From CAVTUU01 sp045804965 (GTDB taxonomy: Bacteria > Chloroflexota > Chloroflexia > Thermomicrobiales > UBA6265): 64,000 bases of DNA. This document shows, piece after piece, positions 8,279-17,970 of the stretch. The notes beneath the pieces were generated by a model. It did no database searches and had not been told where the DNA came from. It was given only the letters and a program-made list of their open reading frames with translations. Position numbers and translations under genes: made by a program. The stretch lies in assembly GCA_045804965.1 (NCBI GenBank), contig JBJMMD010000010.1:98418-162417 (forward strand). The letters are read 5' to 3'. The first letter of the stretch is position 1. The number at the start of each line of letters is the position of its first letter.

Positions 8279-9550
8279 CTAGTAGCGGATGACCTCTTTG
8301 TCGGCTGCCTTCGCCTCGTCGAAGGTGCCCTGGAGATCGGGCGGAAGCTGCGCCGGGAGCGTGACGGTGTTGGGATTGCCGTCGCTTGTGTAGAGGTTCG
8401 CGGGTTGGGCCTCGAACCTGGCGAACCAATCCGACAGCGCCCAGTCTCCATCGAACGCCTGAATTCGGTAGATGTACACCGGATCCCACGAGGAGCTGAC
8501 CGGCGAATACGATGGCTGCGCGCCGACCATCAACGAACCGATGAGTTTGATCTGCTTCCCGTTGTAGTCGAACCCGTTGGCGAGCCAGTCCCGCTGCTGC
8601 GGGTGTTTATCTTTGTCCGGGTAATTTCCCTTCGGCATGGCGAGAATGTTCGCTTCGACCCGGGGGTCGAGCGCTTGCAACGTCAAAATCGCCTGGCCAA
8701 TCTCCTTCTTGAAGGCGTCATCATCGACATCGGCGAGATCTTGATGGTCTTGCGTATGGTTGCCAATTTCATAACCGTGATCGAGCAGCCATGTGATCTT
8801 CTCTTGGCAGAATGGTGTCTGGTCGTCGAAGACCTCGCCGCTCTTCCAATTGAAACAGTAGTACGGCAGCACGGAGAACAGACCGCCCCGCCCGAAGTCG
8901 GGGTGCTGGCCGTAAAACGCTTCCAGAATCCCGACCACGGAGTCGGGATCGATCGACTTCGTGCCATCGTCATTGATAATGTAGCGGAATTGGCTGCCCA
9001 TCGAATCGTCAAACGTCAGGACGGCCGGGTGCTTGCCGGCGGGGGCGCTGATGTTGTCGGTGATCAAATCCTTCATCGGGATGACGAAGAAGTTGTGGTC
9101 GTACAACCACTGCAGATCGGCCTTGAATTTTTTCACGGGACGGGTGAACTGGTCTTCCTTGGCGTCGTTCGTCGTGATGTCGTGATATTCGAGCACTGGG
9201 ATGACCCCGACCTCGTCCGGTTTGAACTGCTCGAGCTGGGCCTGGGTGAGACGGGCAGTAGAACCATTCGTGTCGGCGACCGCGGCCGTTGGTGACGTCG
9301 CGGACTCGGCTGGATTCGTTGCCGCTCCGTCCGCGGGTGGTTGTGTCGCCTCGGAGGTCGCCTGCCGCTCGCTCGCGCCATCGTCTGCGGGAGCCTGGGC
9401 GGGGCCCGGTGGCGTGCCAGGTTTCCAATTAATCGGCTCACCGCTTTGTTGGTTGGCGCCGCCACCGCCACATGCGGCGAGGGTGAGTGAGAGCAGCGCG
9501 ACGGCGAGAAATCCGGAGAAATGTCCCCAGTGGCGATTTATTCTCTGCAC
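8279..9550 (-). CDS. Polysaccharide deacetylase-family lipoprotein
   Basis: A 423-residue exported NodB-type carbohydrate esterase. A GTG start at 9550 with GGAGG 10 bases upstream gives a proper lipoprotein signal: basic start, hydrophobic core, lipobox LTLAAC near residue 26, then a low-complexity Gly/Ala/Thr/Pro linker to about residue 110. The catalytic domain shows the metal-binding TFDDS (general base Asp) and the zinc-histidine motif NHTQDH. It probably deacetylates a cell-wall or exopolysaccharide sugar at the outer face of the membrane. Longer frames up to 9733 have no leader logic and are rejected. Confidence 0.85.
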   Translation of the reverse strand: MQRINRHWGHFSGFLAVALLSLTLAACGGGGANQQSGEPINWKPGTPPGPAQAPADDGASERQATSEATQPPADGAATNPAESATSPTAAVADTNGSTARLTQAQLEQFKPDEVGVIPVLEYHDITTNDAKEDQFTRPVKKFKADLQWLYDHNFFVIPMKDLITDNISAPAGKHPAVLTFDDSMGSQFRYIINDDGTKSIDPDSVVGILEAFYGQHPDFGRGGLFSVLPYYCFNWKSGEVFDDQTPFCQEKITWLLDHGYEIGNHTQDHQDLADVDDDAFKKEIGQAILTLQALDPRVEANILAMPKGNYPDKDKHPQQRDWLANGFDYNGKQIKLIGSLMVGAQPSYSPVSSSWDPVYIYRIQAFDGDWALSDWFARFEAQPANLYTSDGNPNTVTLPAQLPPDLQGTFDEAKAADKEVIRY

Positions 9551-9904
9551 GAAAACGAAACCTCCGCTGGCAAAGCAACTGTCGTTGCCTCGGACCGGAG
9601 CAGCTCTCAAGAAGCATTGAGCGGGTATGCGGGTGGACACGCCGCATCGGCGTGATGAGTATGGCCTTCTGAGCCGGTCCGCGCGAGTATAGGAGGCCTC
9701 AACCACGCCTGTCGAGCGATCCTCAGCCTTCACTCAGCGAAGCTGTCCATTCCCAGGCGGGCCCCAGCCCGACCCTAAAGGGCTCTCCTCTCCCTGATCC
9801 TCGGGGTGAGGATACGGATCGAGGCAACTTGCGCTAACCGGCTCGGCCCTTCTCCCTTTCCAATAGGGAGTGAAACTGGTAGTGAGGGTTGTTTCGGGCC
9901 GGCG
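9551..9904. other. Intergenic region with weak pyrimidine-rich repeats
   Basis: This holds the leader of the deacetylase gene. Near 9770-9875 it has loosely repeated CTCTCCCT-like units, including a 6-bp hairpin CTCCCT/AGGGAG at 9852-9870. These resemble decayed intergenic repeats. No gene is supported here. Confidence 0.3.
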
Positions 9905-10633
9905 TCATGGCCGTGTATCCCCAGCCCCAAGTAATGCCCTGACCTCTTCCAAGTCACGCGCCTCGTAATCGGGCGGAGGGAGCTCGACCGCCCATGGCTT
10001 GCCGGTGCGATTGACCCAAATCGACCTGATCCCTGTCGCCTTGGCGCCCGCGATGTCATATTCCGGCGAATCGCCAATGAAGATCGACTCGTGCTGAAGG
10101 GCGCCGCCAAGGCGCAACGCTTCCACGAAAATCGCTGGATCGGGTTTGCCAGCGCCAAACTCTTCGGAGATCAGGATGAAATCGACCATGGCCATGAGAT
10201 CAAACATCTCGATTTTGGCCCGCTGCACCTCGGTCGGCCCGTTTGTGATCATCCCAATCGCCTTGGTTGTTGGTAAACGGCGAACGGCAGCGAGTGTTTC
10301 CACGGCGTCAGCGAAAAGTGCCAGACTGTGGAACCGATGTTCGCGATACCATGTGCTCGCTGTTTCCGCCACGCTTGGATCTTTGATCCCGTAGCGCAGC
10401 AGAAGCTCCACAAAATGGTCCGTGACATGCGGGTGAATCGCCAGCGATTGCGCGATGAGGTCCTCAAGATCGATTGTCGGGGGCGGGTTTACGGATTGAA
10501 ACGCAACTGAAAACGCTTTGCGCAAGCGGACGAGGCGGGCGCTGGCGTAGTCGCACAGCGTATCGTCAAGGTCAAATAAGATAAGCCTGGGCGCAGGGAC
10601 AATCGGTCGCACGGTTGCCCATTGGTGCTGCAT
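9905..10633 (-). CDS. HAD-superfamily hydrolase (subfamily IA)
   Basis: A 242-residue haloacid dehalogenase-like phosphatase. Motif I is FDLDDTLCD (nucleophile Asp and acid Asp), motif II is MITNGP, and motifs III/IV are GKPDPAIF and IGDSPEYDIAGAKA. The four-helix cap between motifs I and II marks subfamily IA, typical of phosphoglycolate- or nucleotide-phosphatase-like enzymes. The exact substrate cannot be named. It is isolated from its minus-strand neighbour by about 350 bases and divergent from the RsbR-like gene at 10748. Confidence 0.85.
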   Translation of the reverse strand: MQHQWATVRPIVPAPRLILFDLDDTLCDYASARLVRLRKAFSVAFQSVNPPPTIDLEDLIAQSLAIHPHVTDHFVELLLRYGIKDPSVAETASTWYREHRFHSLALFADAVETLAAVRRLPTTKAIGMITNGPTEVQRAKIEMFDLMAMVDFILISEEFGAGKPDPAIFVEALRLGGALQHESIFIGDSPEYDIAGAKATGIRSIWVNRTGKPWAVELPPPDYEARDLEEVRALLGAGDTRP

Positions 10634-10747
10634 GGCAGCAGACTAGAGACGAACGGATGCAGCGTCAAGCTGCTTATTGTGTGTTAACGTGTCGGCACTT
10701 CGCTTTCCTTCCGGTCACGCCGGCTCTCATCCGCGCGAGGAACAACG

Positions 10748-11305
10748 ATGATCGATGCCCGGGATGACCAGGATCACGCATACGAGGACGAGGAATCGCC
10801 ACTTTCAGAGGAAGAACTCATCGCCGCCACCCCGCAGCCCTCGGCACGGGTGTCACAGGGAATGCGGGATCAATCCGGCCGGATTCTGGCGAACTGGTCC
10901 ATGCGGGTGACGACTATTCCTGAGTTCCGGGCGACGCCGGACATCAATCTCGCTCAGTTACAGGAAGGGATGCCGGAGCTGCTCGAAGCGGCGCTGGCGG
11001 CGATCGCCGCGTCTGACCCCGCCATCGATTCTGCCGTTCAGACCCGCGCCGACGAGCTGGCGACTGCCCACGGACGGCGACGAGCGAGCGAAGGTTTTTC
11101 AATCGGTGTGCTCATCGCCGAGCTCCAGGAGTTGCGGGCAGAACTCTGGGCAGCGATTTTGCGAATTGTCGAGATCGATCCAGCGTTGTCTGACGTTCTG
11201 ATCACCATCCAGGAGCGACTCGGCCGCACATTTGACCCCTTGATTGTGGAAGCCGCAGAAGCTTGGGTTGCAGCGCAGGCAGGCGGAGAGACCGCTAACC
11301 CGTAG
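10748..11305 (+). CDS. RsbR/RsbRD N-terminal-like regulatory protein
   Basis: A 185-residue, mostly helical acidic protein. Segments such as SGRILANWSMRVTTIPEFR and HGRRRASEGFSIGVLIAELQELRAELW resemble the helical sensor domain found in RsbRD-type stressosome proteins and some histidine kinases. There is no STAS domain, so this would be a free-standing sensor. It is followed 63 bases later by a single-domain receiver on the same strand. The pair may form a small stress or two-component module. The family call is from pattern similarity only. Confidence 0.55.
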   Translation: MIDARDDQDHAYEDEESPLSEEELIAATPQPSARVSQGMRDQSGRILANWSMRVTTIPEFRATPDINLAQLQEGMPELLEAALAAIAASDPAIDSAVQTRADELATAHGRRRASEGFSIGVLIAELQELRAELWAAILRIVEIDPALSDVLITIQERLGRTFDPLIVEAAEAWVAAQAGGETANP

Positions 11306-11368
11306 GGGCAGTTCCTTGGGGGACGGGAAACTGTTATGGCCGGGTCAGCGCCGGAGGATGAAGCAATC

Positions 11369-11740
11369 ATGGCCACGCCGGCGACTGTTGTTATCGTCGA
11401 AGATCAGCAAGCGATCGCCGAGCTGCTCTGCGAGGTCCTTGTTGATGCCGGCTACGTGTCGCACTGCGCGCCGACCGCGATCGGCGCCGCTGAATTCATT
11501 CGCGAAGTCGGCGCCGACCTCGTGCTGCTCGACGTGATGATGCCTGATATCAGTGGTTGGGCAGTGCTCGACGAGCTCCGCGCCAATCCGCTGACGCGCG
11601 AAACTCCGGTCGTGATTACCTCCGCGGTTTACGATCGCCCAGGTCTCCATTCGCTCCCACCCGGCGGTCCGATTCGCTTCGCCGCCAAACCGTTCGACAT
11701 CGTCACGCTCGTCGAGACTGTAAACGAGCTCATCGCCTAA
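11369..11740 (+). CDS. Single-domain response regulator receiver
   Basis: A 123-residue CheY-like receiver with a complete active site: acidic pair in VVIVEDQ, phospho-acceptor Asp55 in LLDVMMPD, Thr/Ser in VITSAV, and Lys in FAAKPFD. There is no output domain, so it probably works by protein contact, possibly with the upstream RsbR-like protein or the kinase at 1451. ATG 11369 has GGAGG 11 bases upstream; ATG 11336 (11 residues longer) is an alternative. The stop lies 6 bases before the convergent stop of the gene at 11747. Confidence 0.85.
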   Translation: MATPATVVIVEDQQAIAELLCEVLVDAGYVSHCAPTAIGAAEFIREVGADLVLLDVMMPDISGWAVLDELRANPLTRETPVVITSAVYDRPGLHSLPPGGPIRFAAKPFDIVTLVETVNELIA

Positions 11741-11746
11741 ACGGAA

Positions 11747-13843
11747 CTACGGCGCTCCGAACGGGCACCCTTCCACGCTGCTGACAAAAAAGCTCGAAAT
11801 CGCGCTCCCGGATCGCGGACTGAAACGCGCGATCAACGAGGTCGTGCCGTCCGCCAACTGTCCTTGCTGAATTCCTTGATAGCCGAACGCGTCCGCCAGA
11901 GCACCCTGCTCAGCCCGGATCTGCTGGTCGAATGCCGATTGTTGGTCTGCAAGCGCCCGCTCGCCCGGGATCAACACGATCTCGCCCGTGTCGGCCGACG
12001 CCGTCGTGCGCCAAAAGGCGGCGATTCCCTGCCATTCGGGGGCAATGCCGGTGATGCCGAGATCGACGCAGGTTCGCGCCGCGCGCTCCCGGCCGACGAT
12101 TTCGCCCATCGTCACATCGGACCTCCCGGCGAGCAGCCGGTCGCGCAGGGAGACACCGTCGGGTAGCGCTGACGCGGCATCCTTGTCAACTGCGCCATCG
12201 ACGGCTTCGCGCAGGCTTCGGCTTGACGGCGAAAGAAAGATGCGATCGCCCATCACCGCGACGTTGTACCAGGCCGATCCCGCCGCCCGGTTCGTGGGAT
12301 GACTCGGATCGCTGACGTCGCCCGACACCGCGAAGATTGTTCCGGCGCCATACTCCACGCGGAGATAGCCGGCACCTGTCAGGGAATGTTCAACGAGCGC
12401 GCTGTCCCAATCGCCGGCGAGGACAGTCACCGTTTCGTCCTCATTGAGGTTCCGCTCCTCCGCGATCGCGTGAATCGTGCCGAGCGGCATTCCGAACGTT
12501 TCCGGCCAGCGCACGAGCTTTGTCCCGTCTCGAGGAATTGCGTTGAACGTGGGCAGCGATCCGAGTGCGGCCAGCCAGGCCTCGGTTTCGCTGGCCAGCG
12601 CCTGCTCGCCGGGCGCGGCGACGCCCGCATTGTTCGCCGCGGTAGACAGGTCGGCGAAAAGTATTGTGCCCTCCATACCTGGATCCGGCAGCGAGGCGAG
12701 CGCGCGGCCGAGATCGTCAGACTGCGCCGTAGTCGACGGCACAGATGCGTCGCTGGCCGATTCACGGCCAACGGCCGCGCACACTGGTTGGGCGAATCGG
12801 ATCGCCGCCCGCGTCCAGCCGTCGTCGCGACCCTCGACAAGTTCCGCGATCAACAGAGATCCCGATTGGCTGACATTGCTCACTCGGCCGAAGTTGGCGA
12901 TTGGCGCGCCGACAGAATCCGACACAACGTACCCATCTTGCCAGCCGAGCTCATAGGTAGGCTCCGCCGCGGTTGCCGCCGCCGCCGAATCGAACGATGT
13001 AATGACCAGCGTGCGGCGATCGCCTGGTTCCCCGCTCCTCCCGTAGGCCACAGCGACATAGCGGCCGTCGCTTTCCGACTTCGCGTTCTCCAGCCCCGCG
13101 CAGGCGGCGGACAACGTCGCAGCCGCTGTGACCATTAAGCTGCTCGTCGGCGCCACGGTCCCGAGTAATGAGGCAATATTGTTCTCGTCCGCCAACGAAC
13201 GACCCAAACCCTGGGCGGCATCCACGACCGCTTTCACGCGGTCCATCGTTTGCGCCGTGATCAGCCGGCCACCGAGCAGCGCCACAACATTGGCCGCGCT
13301 TGCCACGTCGCCACTCACCGGCGCGGTCGGTGTCACGTCATCCTGAAACTGATACAAGATCGCGCCATGATAGTTCGAACGCTTGTATCCAGCCGCGTCC
13401 AGCGCTGTTTCGACCCTGGTTGGCTCGAACGAGCCATTGAGCACCGTCACGCGGTTGGCGCTACCGGCCGTTGCCCAAGCGGTCACCTCCGACGCTGAAT
13501 AGCCAAAATCGTGTGACCAGCCGGACGAGTAGCCCAACGTCTGGGGGAATGGGGAGAGTCCTAAGTTTTCGCCGTGCATCTCCGCGACAGGAATCGCACT
13601 CGTCGACACGGTCCCTTTGTCGGGCGTCCAGACCGCGTACGCGGAGGTCGTATCACCATCCGCCGGAATCCAGTCCAGCAAATCGGCCGCAAGATCATCG
13701 CGATGAACGATTCTCCCTGGATCTTCCAGACGCTGGACAAGAACGGCGGCGACAATTCCGCCCACCACGACGAGAGACGCAATCACGGCCAAGAGCGCCA
13801 AGAATTGGCGTTGAGTCATCGCCGTCCCGATCCGCGTGTGCAT
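11747..13843 (-). CDS. Secreted or membrane-anchored protein of unknown function with internal duplication
   Basis: A 698-residue protein of no family I recognise. One N-terminal transmembrane or signal segment (about 13-37, FLALLAVIASLVVVGGIVAAVLV) is followed by a large extracytoplasmic part. Two halves look homologous: about 105-235 (RVTVLNGSFEP...ALDAAGYKR, then VVALLGGRL) and about 475-600 (TVTVLAGDWDS...SLTGAGYLRV, then VAVMGDRIF). A few cysteines occur in the outer part. The ATG at 13843 is 5 bases after the proline dehydrogenase stop, and GGGA precedes an alternative ATG at 13819. It is therefore probably co-transcribed with that gene, though no functional link is obvious. Confidence 0.75.
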   Translation of the reverse strand: MHTRIGTAMTQRQFLALLAVIASLVVVGGIVAAVLVQRLEDPGRIVHRDDLAADLLDWIPADGDTTSAYAVWTPDKGTVSTSAIPVAEMHGENLGLSPFPQTLGYSSGWSHDFGYSASEVTAWATAGSANRVTVLNGSFEPTRVETALDAAGYKRSNYHGAILYQFQDDVTPTAPVSGDVASAANVVALLGGRLITAQTMDRVKAVVDAAQGLGRSLADENNIASLLGTVAPTSSLMVTAAATLSAACAGLENAKSESDGRYVAVAYGRSGEPGDRRTLVITSFDSAAAATAAEPTYELGWQDGYVVSDSVGAPIANFGRVSNVSQSGSLLIAELVEGRDDGWTRAAIRFAQPVCAAVGRESASDASVPSTTAQSDDLGRALASLPDPGMEGTILFADLSTAANNAGVAAPGEQALASETEAWLAALGSLPTFNAIPRDGTKLVRWPETFGMPLGTIHAIAEERNLNEDETVTVLAGDWDSALVEHSLTGAGYLRVEYGAGTIFAVSGDVSDPSHPTNRAAGSAWYNVAVMGDRIFLSPSSRSLREAVDGAVDKDAASALPDGVSLRDRLLAGRSDVTMGEIVGRERAARTCVDLGITGIAPEWQGIAAFWRTTASADTGEIVLIPGERALADQQSAFDQQIRAEQGALADAFGYQGIQQGQLADGTTSLIARFSPRSGSAISSFFVSSVEGCPFGAP

Positions 13844-13848
13844 ATTCC

Positions 13849-14769
13849 CTAACCGAACGCGATTTGGCGAAGGGCAAAGAACGCGTTGGCGGGGCGCTCG
13901 GCGATTCGGCGACTGAAATAGGGGTACCAGGCCGATCCATAGGGAACATAGACGCGGACGCGGTAGCCCTGGTCGACCAGCGCCTGTTGCTCGTCTCGGC
14001 GCACACCGTAGAGCATCTGAAACTCATAGCGATGACTGCTGATGCCGTGCCCGGCCGTGAACTCTTTGGCCGCTTCGATGAGGTCGGGATCGTGTGTCGC
14101 CAGCGCGGGATAGATTCCCTGATCGAGCAACAGCTCCATCAGCAAGATGTAATTGAGATCGATCTCATGCTTCTTCTGGAACGCGACCGCTTCCGGTTCA
14201 GCGTACGCGCCTTTCACGAGCCGGACCCGCGCTTTGCGCGCGATCATCCGCTCGGTGTCGGTTCTGGCCCGGCGGAGGTAGCTCTGGATCACGATCCCGA
14301 CTTCATTCGGAAAGCGGTCGTGCAGTTCCTCGAAGATCGTCATCGTCCGCTCCGCATACGCCGAACCTTCCATGTCGATGCGGACAAAGCCCTTCGCTTC
14401 CCGCGCGACGTCGAGAATCCGGACCATGTTCTCCCGTGCCACGTCGTCGCCCAGATCAAGCCCGAGCATCGTCAATTTGACGGAGATGTTCGGTTCAAGG
14501 TTCGCATCCGCCAGACGGCGGAGGGAGACAGAGCATGAATCGGCCGCGGATTGGGCCTGCTGATGCGAGCTGACGTTCTCGCCCAACTCGTCGAGCGTCG
14601 ACGTGATCCCTTTCAGCGCCAGATCGCGGACCGCGGCGATTGCCGTTTCGAGGTCCTCGCCGGCCACGAACCGCCAAACGACACGGTTCGCGACCCGCTC
14701 GTTCCGGACAAGACGTTCAACCGACGGCCGCTCGGCCACCGACAACATCGAACGACGGAGAAGGTGCAT
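13849..14769 (-). CDS. Proline dehydrogenase (monofunctional)
   Basis: A 306-residue FAD-dependent PRODH barrel that oxidises proline to pyrroline-5-carboxylate. Recognisable elements are NISVKLTMLGLDLG, GFVRIDMEGSAYAERT, VRLVKGAYAE (FAD/substrate lysine and arginine region), LATHDPDLI, FQMLYGV and the C-terminal substrate motif RVYVPYGSAWYPYFSRR. It is monofunctional, lacking the P5C dehydrogenase half of PutA, and no P5C dehydrogenase is in the window. It heads a two-gene minus-strand unit with the unknown secreted protein at 11747. Confidence 0.92.
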   Translation of the reverse strand: MHLLRRSMLSVAERPSVERLVRNERVANRVVWRFVAGEDLETAIAAVRDLALKGITSTLDELGENVSSHQQAQSAADSCSVSLRRLADANLEPNISVKLTMLGLDLGDDVARENMVRILDVAREAKGFVRIDMEGSAYAERTMTIFEELHDRFPNEVGIVIQSYLRRARTDTERMIARKARVRLVKGAYAEPEAVAFQKKHEIDLNYILLMELLLDQGIYPALATHDPDLIEAAKEFTAGHGISSHRYEFQMLYGVRRDEQQALVDQGYRVRVYVPYGSAWYPYFSRRIAERPANAFFALRQIAFG

Positions 14770-14853
14770 CGTCTCTCCCCGGGGTCTTTCCCGCCATGCC
14801 GGCCAGCCTACGAGAGAGTGGTGGAGACGGCAATGGCCGAGCCGTACTAGAAC

Positions 14854-16134
14854 TCAAGCTATCGCCGGGTGGCCGAGCTTCCCCACCCCGCGCCAGAAGA
14901 ACAACGCGGCCCCGATCGTGATCAGCGGCAAGACCGCGAACGGTGTGCCGTAGCCCGCCGCATCCATCAAGCGTCCACTGACGAACGGCCCGACCACGAG
15001 TCCGATATCGCCGCTGATGCGAAGCATCCCGATCGCTTGGCTGCTCCGGCCACCAAGGTGGAGCACGAGATCTCCGGCAGCGTTGGTGACCAAGACCTGA
15101 CCGACGCCGTACGGAATTAACGGAATCGCCAACCAGATCGCCTCCGTCGGCACGAGGATCAGCAGTGTGCCGACTGTCGAAAGCAGGAGACCCGCGACCA
15201 GCGCCTGGCGACCGCCGCGCAAGCGAATCAGCCGGCCGGCGGGAAAAGCGGCGGCGAGGTGGACCAGGGTGATCACCAGCAAGAGCGCCGAAATGACGCC
15301 GGAGGAGGCGTGGAACTTCTTGTCGGCGTAGAGCGCGATGCCGACCCATACAAAATAGTTGAAGAACCCGAGAAAATTCGCGAGCAACGCCGCGACATAA
15401 TGACCGCGACCCGCCGGGGCATCGACATCGGCCGACGCCGGATCGATGGCGGCCGGACGAGGCGGCGCCGCCATGACGAGCGATCGCCGCGAGCTCACCG
15501 CGGCGATCATGATCGCAATGCCGATGATGACCGTGAAGCCGAAGACCGCCCGCCAACTCAGCAGCTCAGTTAATACGCCGCCGGTCACGAGCGCGATGAT
15601 GCCGCCGACGGTCGCGCCGAACCCGAAAAAGGTCATCGCGGCGCCGCGATCAGGTCGGGCTCTCAGGAGCGAGACCAGCGAGGAGCAGACGACCAGCGCG
15701 ACGCCGGCGCCTTGCAACGCACGCGCCGGGAACAACACGGCCTCGCCCGTCGCAACGGCGCTGAGCAATGCCCCGCACACGATCAATGCACCACCGGCGA
15801 CTGCGGTCGCCATCGTGCCAATCCGCTCGACCAGGAACGCGGCGGGAAAACTGCTGACCAATCGGCCGGCAAAAAAGAGCGAGAACACCAGCCCCGCGCC
15901 GGTTGCGGACAATTCCAGATCGTCTTTGATGTGCGGAATCGCCGGGGTAACGATGTCGACGGTCCAGTAGGTCAGGATTTGCAGGACAAAGGCGATGACA
16001 AACGGAAGCGTGGCGTTGACGCCGACCGGCAGGCGTTCGGCCGCGACGTGCTCGGGCAGGGTCTCCGCTTCCGCAATCGCCGCCACCGCGACCGTGCTGC
16101 CTGTCACATCCTCGATCGCCGCCGGCTCGCCCAC
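14854..16134 (-). CDS. MFS transporter
   Basis: A roughly 426-residue, 12-helix major facilitator. The first helix is preceded by a hydrophilic stretch of about 35 residues. The cytoplasmic loop 2-3 motif is present as GRLVSSFPAAFLVERIG. The mid-protein loop (SADVDAPAGRG) separates two six-helix bundles. Drug or metabolite efflux is likely, but the substrate is unknown. A GTG start at 16134, with AAGGGG 6 bases upstream, avoids overlapping the divergent HD gene. The longer frame to 16257 would overlap it. Confidence 0.8.
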   Translation of the reverse strand: MGEPAAIEDVTGSTVAVAAIAEAETLPEHVAAERLPVGVNATLPFVIAFVLQILTYWTVDIVTPAIPHIKDDLELSATGAGLVFSLFFAGRLVSSFPAAFLVERIGTMATAVAGGALIVCGALLSAVATGEAVLFPARALQGAGVALVVCSSLVSLLRARPDRGAAMTFFGFGATVGGIIALVTGGVLTELLSWRAVFGFTVIIGIAIMIAAVSSRRSLVMAAPPRPAAIDPASADVDAPAGRGHYVAALLANFLGFFNYFVWVGIALYADKKFHASSGVISALLLVITLVHLAAAFPAGRLIRLRGGRQALVAGLLLSTVGTLLILVPTEAIWLAIPLIPYGVGQVLVTNAAGDLVLHLGGRSSQAIGMLRISGDIGLVVGPFVSGRLMDAAGYGTPFAVLPLITIGAALFFWRGVGKLGHPAIA

Positions 16135-16250
16135 CAAAATCCCCTTTGCCCCCGACACTGTCAATGACAGGATACCGAAAATAGCTATCGTGGGCGGGCG
16201 ACCCGTATCCTTGCAACCATCAGTCGCGGCGAGTGCGGAGCAGGACATCG

Positions 16251-17624
16251 ATGCCACGTTCGAATCATCGAAACGCGAACGGAGTACCGGGAATTGGATT
16301 CCCGGTTGTCACGAACATCCGCGACGCGCTGTATGACTTGATCCCGGTCTCGGCCCCGGAACTGGCGCTGATCAGCACGCAGACATTTCTGCGGTTGGAG
16401 CGAATCCAGCAGCTCGGATTCGTCTCGCGCATCTGGCCGGGAGCCAAGCACACGCGGTACGAGCATTCCATCGGCGTCCTGCACCTCGCCCGTCTCGCTT
16501 TGGATCACTTGCGCTCGTTGCCCGCCGGAGCGTGGATCACCGACGAAGACGCCCGCGTCATCGCCGCCGCCGCGCTACTGCACGACATCGGGCACTATCC
16601 CTTCTCCCACGCGATTGAGGAGCTCGGGCCGCCGATTCGTGCCCACGAGGATGTCGGCAGGGACTTGATTGAGGGGCCGGAAATCGGGCAGGTTCTTCGC
16701 GACGCTTGGCAGGTCGATCCCGCCCGGGTCGCGGCTGTGGTCGCGCCCCGCGGGCGACTGCTCCCGCAAGCAGACATGGTCCTGCGCCATGTCCTCTCGG
16801 GGCCGCTCGACGTCGATAAGCTCGATTACTTGCCACGCGACGCTCGCGCTTGCAACGTTCCCTACGGTGGCGTCGACACCGCGCGCCTGATCAACTCGCT
16901 GGACATCGTGCGCGTCGATCGCACCACCCCTCCGGGGATCGCGATCGGGGCAAAAGGAATCAGTCCGCTGCATTCACTGATCAATGCTCGCCAGGAAATG
17001 TTCGACAACGTCTATTGGCATCACACGAATCGCGCGTGCATGGTGATGCTCCTGCGCGCCGTGCAGGAGGCAATGGTCGCCGGTGCGGTGACGCCGACCA
17101 CCTTAACTGGCCATGACGATGCCTCGCTACTCGCTCAGATGTCCGACCTGGCAATGCCCGCGGCAACCCGTCGCCTGACCACTGCCCTCCGGGAACGGCG
17201 GATTCACAAGCGCGCGCTTGAGATCAGCGCCCGCTCCCGCGACCTTTACGATCGCCTCGGCTCGCTTTATCACGATCCGAGCGCACGTCGCAACGTCGAA
17301 TTGAAGCTCGCCGCAGGTCTTTCTGAGTTGCTTGGCGCGGAAGTCCCCGCCGAGGCGGTCCTCATCGACATTCCAAAGCCGGAACGCTGGCCCACCGGTG
17401 TCATCGTCGCCTTTGCCCGCCCGCCGGTCGGTTTCGAACCGCTCATGCCCTGGAGCGATGTCGTTGGTCTCACCGACGAGGATTTCAAGCGGTATGAAGA
17501 GCACCGGCGACTGATTCGCATCGTCGCCGCCGAGCCGTACCGTTCCGCAATCGCCAACAATTGGGAGAAGCTGCTGCTTCCTGTGCTCCCGACTGATCCT
17601 ACCAAGCCCCTTCCGTCATCCTGA
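16251..17624 (+). CDS. HD-domain phosphohydrolase (dGTPase/SAMHD1-like)
   Basis: A 457-residue HD superfamily protein. Conserved metal ligands are seen in RYEHSIGVLHLA (His), ALLHDIGHYPFSHAIE (His-Asp) and DVDKLDYLPRDA (Asp). The architecture matches the YdhJ/SAMHD1-like branch that often acts on dNTPs. ATG 16251 follows CAGGA. The stop TGA (17622-17624) lies inside the left terminal repeat of an intergenic element, so the 3' end of the gene appears to be supplied or trimmed by that element. It is divergent from the MFS gene. Confidence 0.85.
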   Translation: MPRSNHRNANGVPGIGFPVVTNIRDALYDLIPVSAPELALISTQTFLRLERIQQLGFVSRIWPGAKHTRYEHSIGVLHLARLALDHLRSLPAGAWITDEDARVIAAAALLHDIGHYPFSHAIEELGPPIRAHEDVGRDLIEGPEIGQVLRDAWQVDPARVAAVVAPRGRLLPQADMVLRHVLSGPLDVDKLDYLPRDARACNVPYGGVDTARLINSLDIVRVDRTTPPGIAIGAKGISPLHSLINARQEMFDNVYWHHTNRACMVMLLRAVQEAMVAGAVTPTTLTGHDDASLLAQMSDLAMPAATRRLTTALRERRIHKRALEISARSRDLYDRLGSLYHDPSARRNVELKLAAGLSELLGAEVPAEAVLIDIPKPERWPTGVIVAFARPPVGFEPLMPWSDVVGLTDEDFKRYEEHRRLIRIVAAEPYRSAIANNWEKLLLPVLPTDPTKPLPSS

Positions 17625-17836
17625 GTAGGCTGACTAGGTTTGCGTGTCGCGTTGCCGAGCCCGGGCCTTCAGGCCCGGGCTACGAGCGACGAAGCCCTTC
17701 CCGGGCTGACGACCGGAATTGTATCCAACAGGGCAACGACGCCCGGACAGACTACTGAGCGAGGTCGAGGAATCTGTCCATGCCAAACCGAATTGGATTG
17801 GAATGGTCAGATTCTTCGACAAGCTCAGAATGACGG
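17613..17836. repeat. Intergenic inverted-repeat element, copy A (224 bp)
   Basis: Bounded by CCGTCATCCTGAG (17613-17625) and its near reverse complement CTCAGAATGACGG (17824-17836). Inside is a perfect 10-bp stem hairpin (17659-17680, GCCCGGGCCT/AGGCCCGGGC) followed by a GCTACGAGCGACGAAGCCC segment. The same order occurs at 37602-37824. There is no coding capacity, so it looks like a non-autonomous (MITE-like) element. Confidence 0.75.
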
Positions 17837-17970
17837 GATGCGGCCTCGCGCTTCTTCGGACTCGTGGGAAAAGCTGACGAATTGGCCATCGCCGGCGATG
17901 CAGTTCGGTCGAGCTCTCGGTAGGATGAGCATATTGATCGTGTCATCGCCGCTGAGCTGGAGTCAGATTT

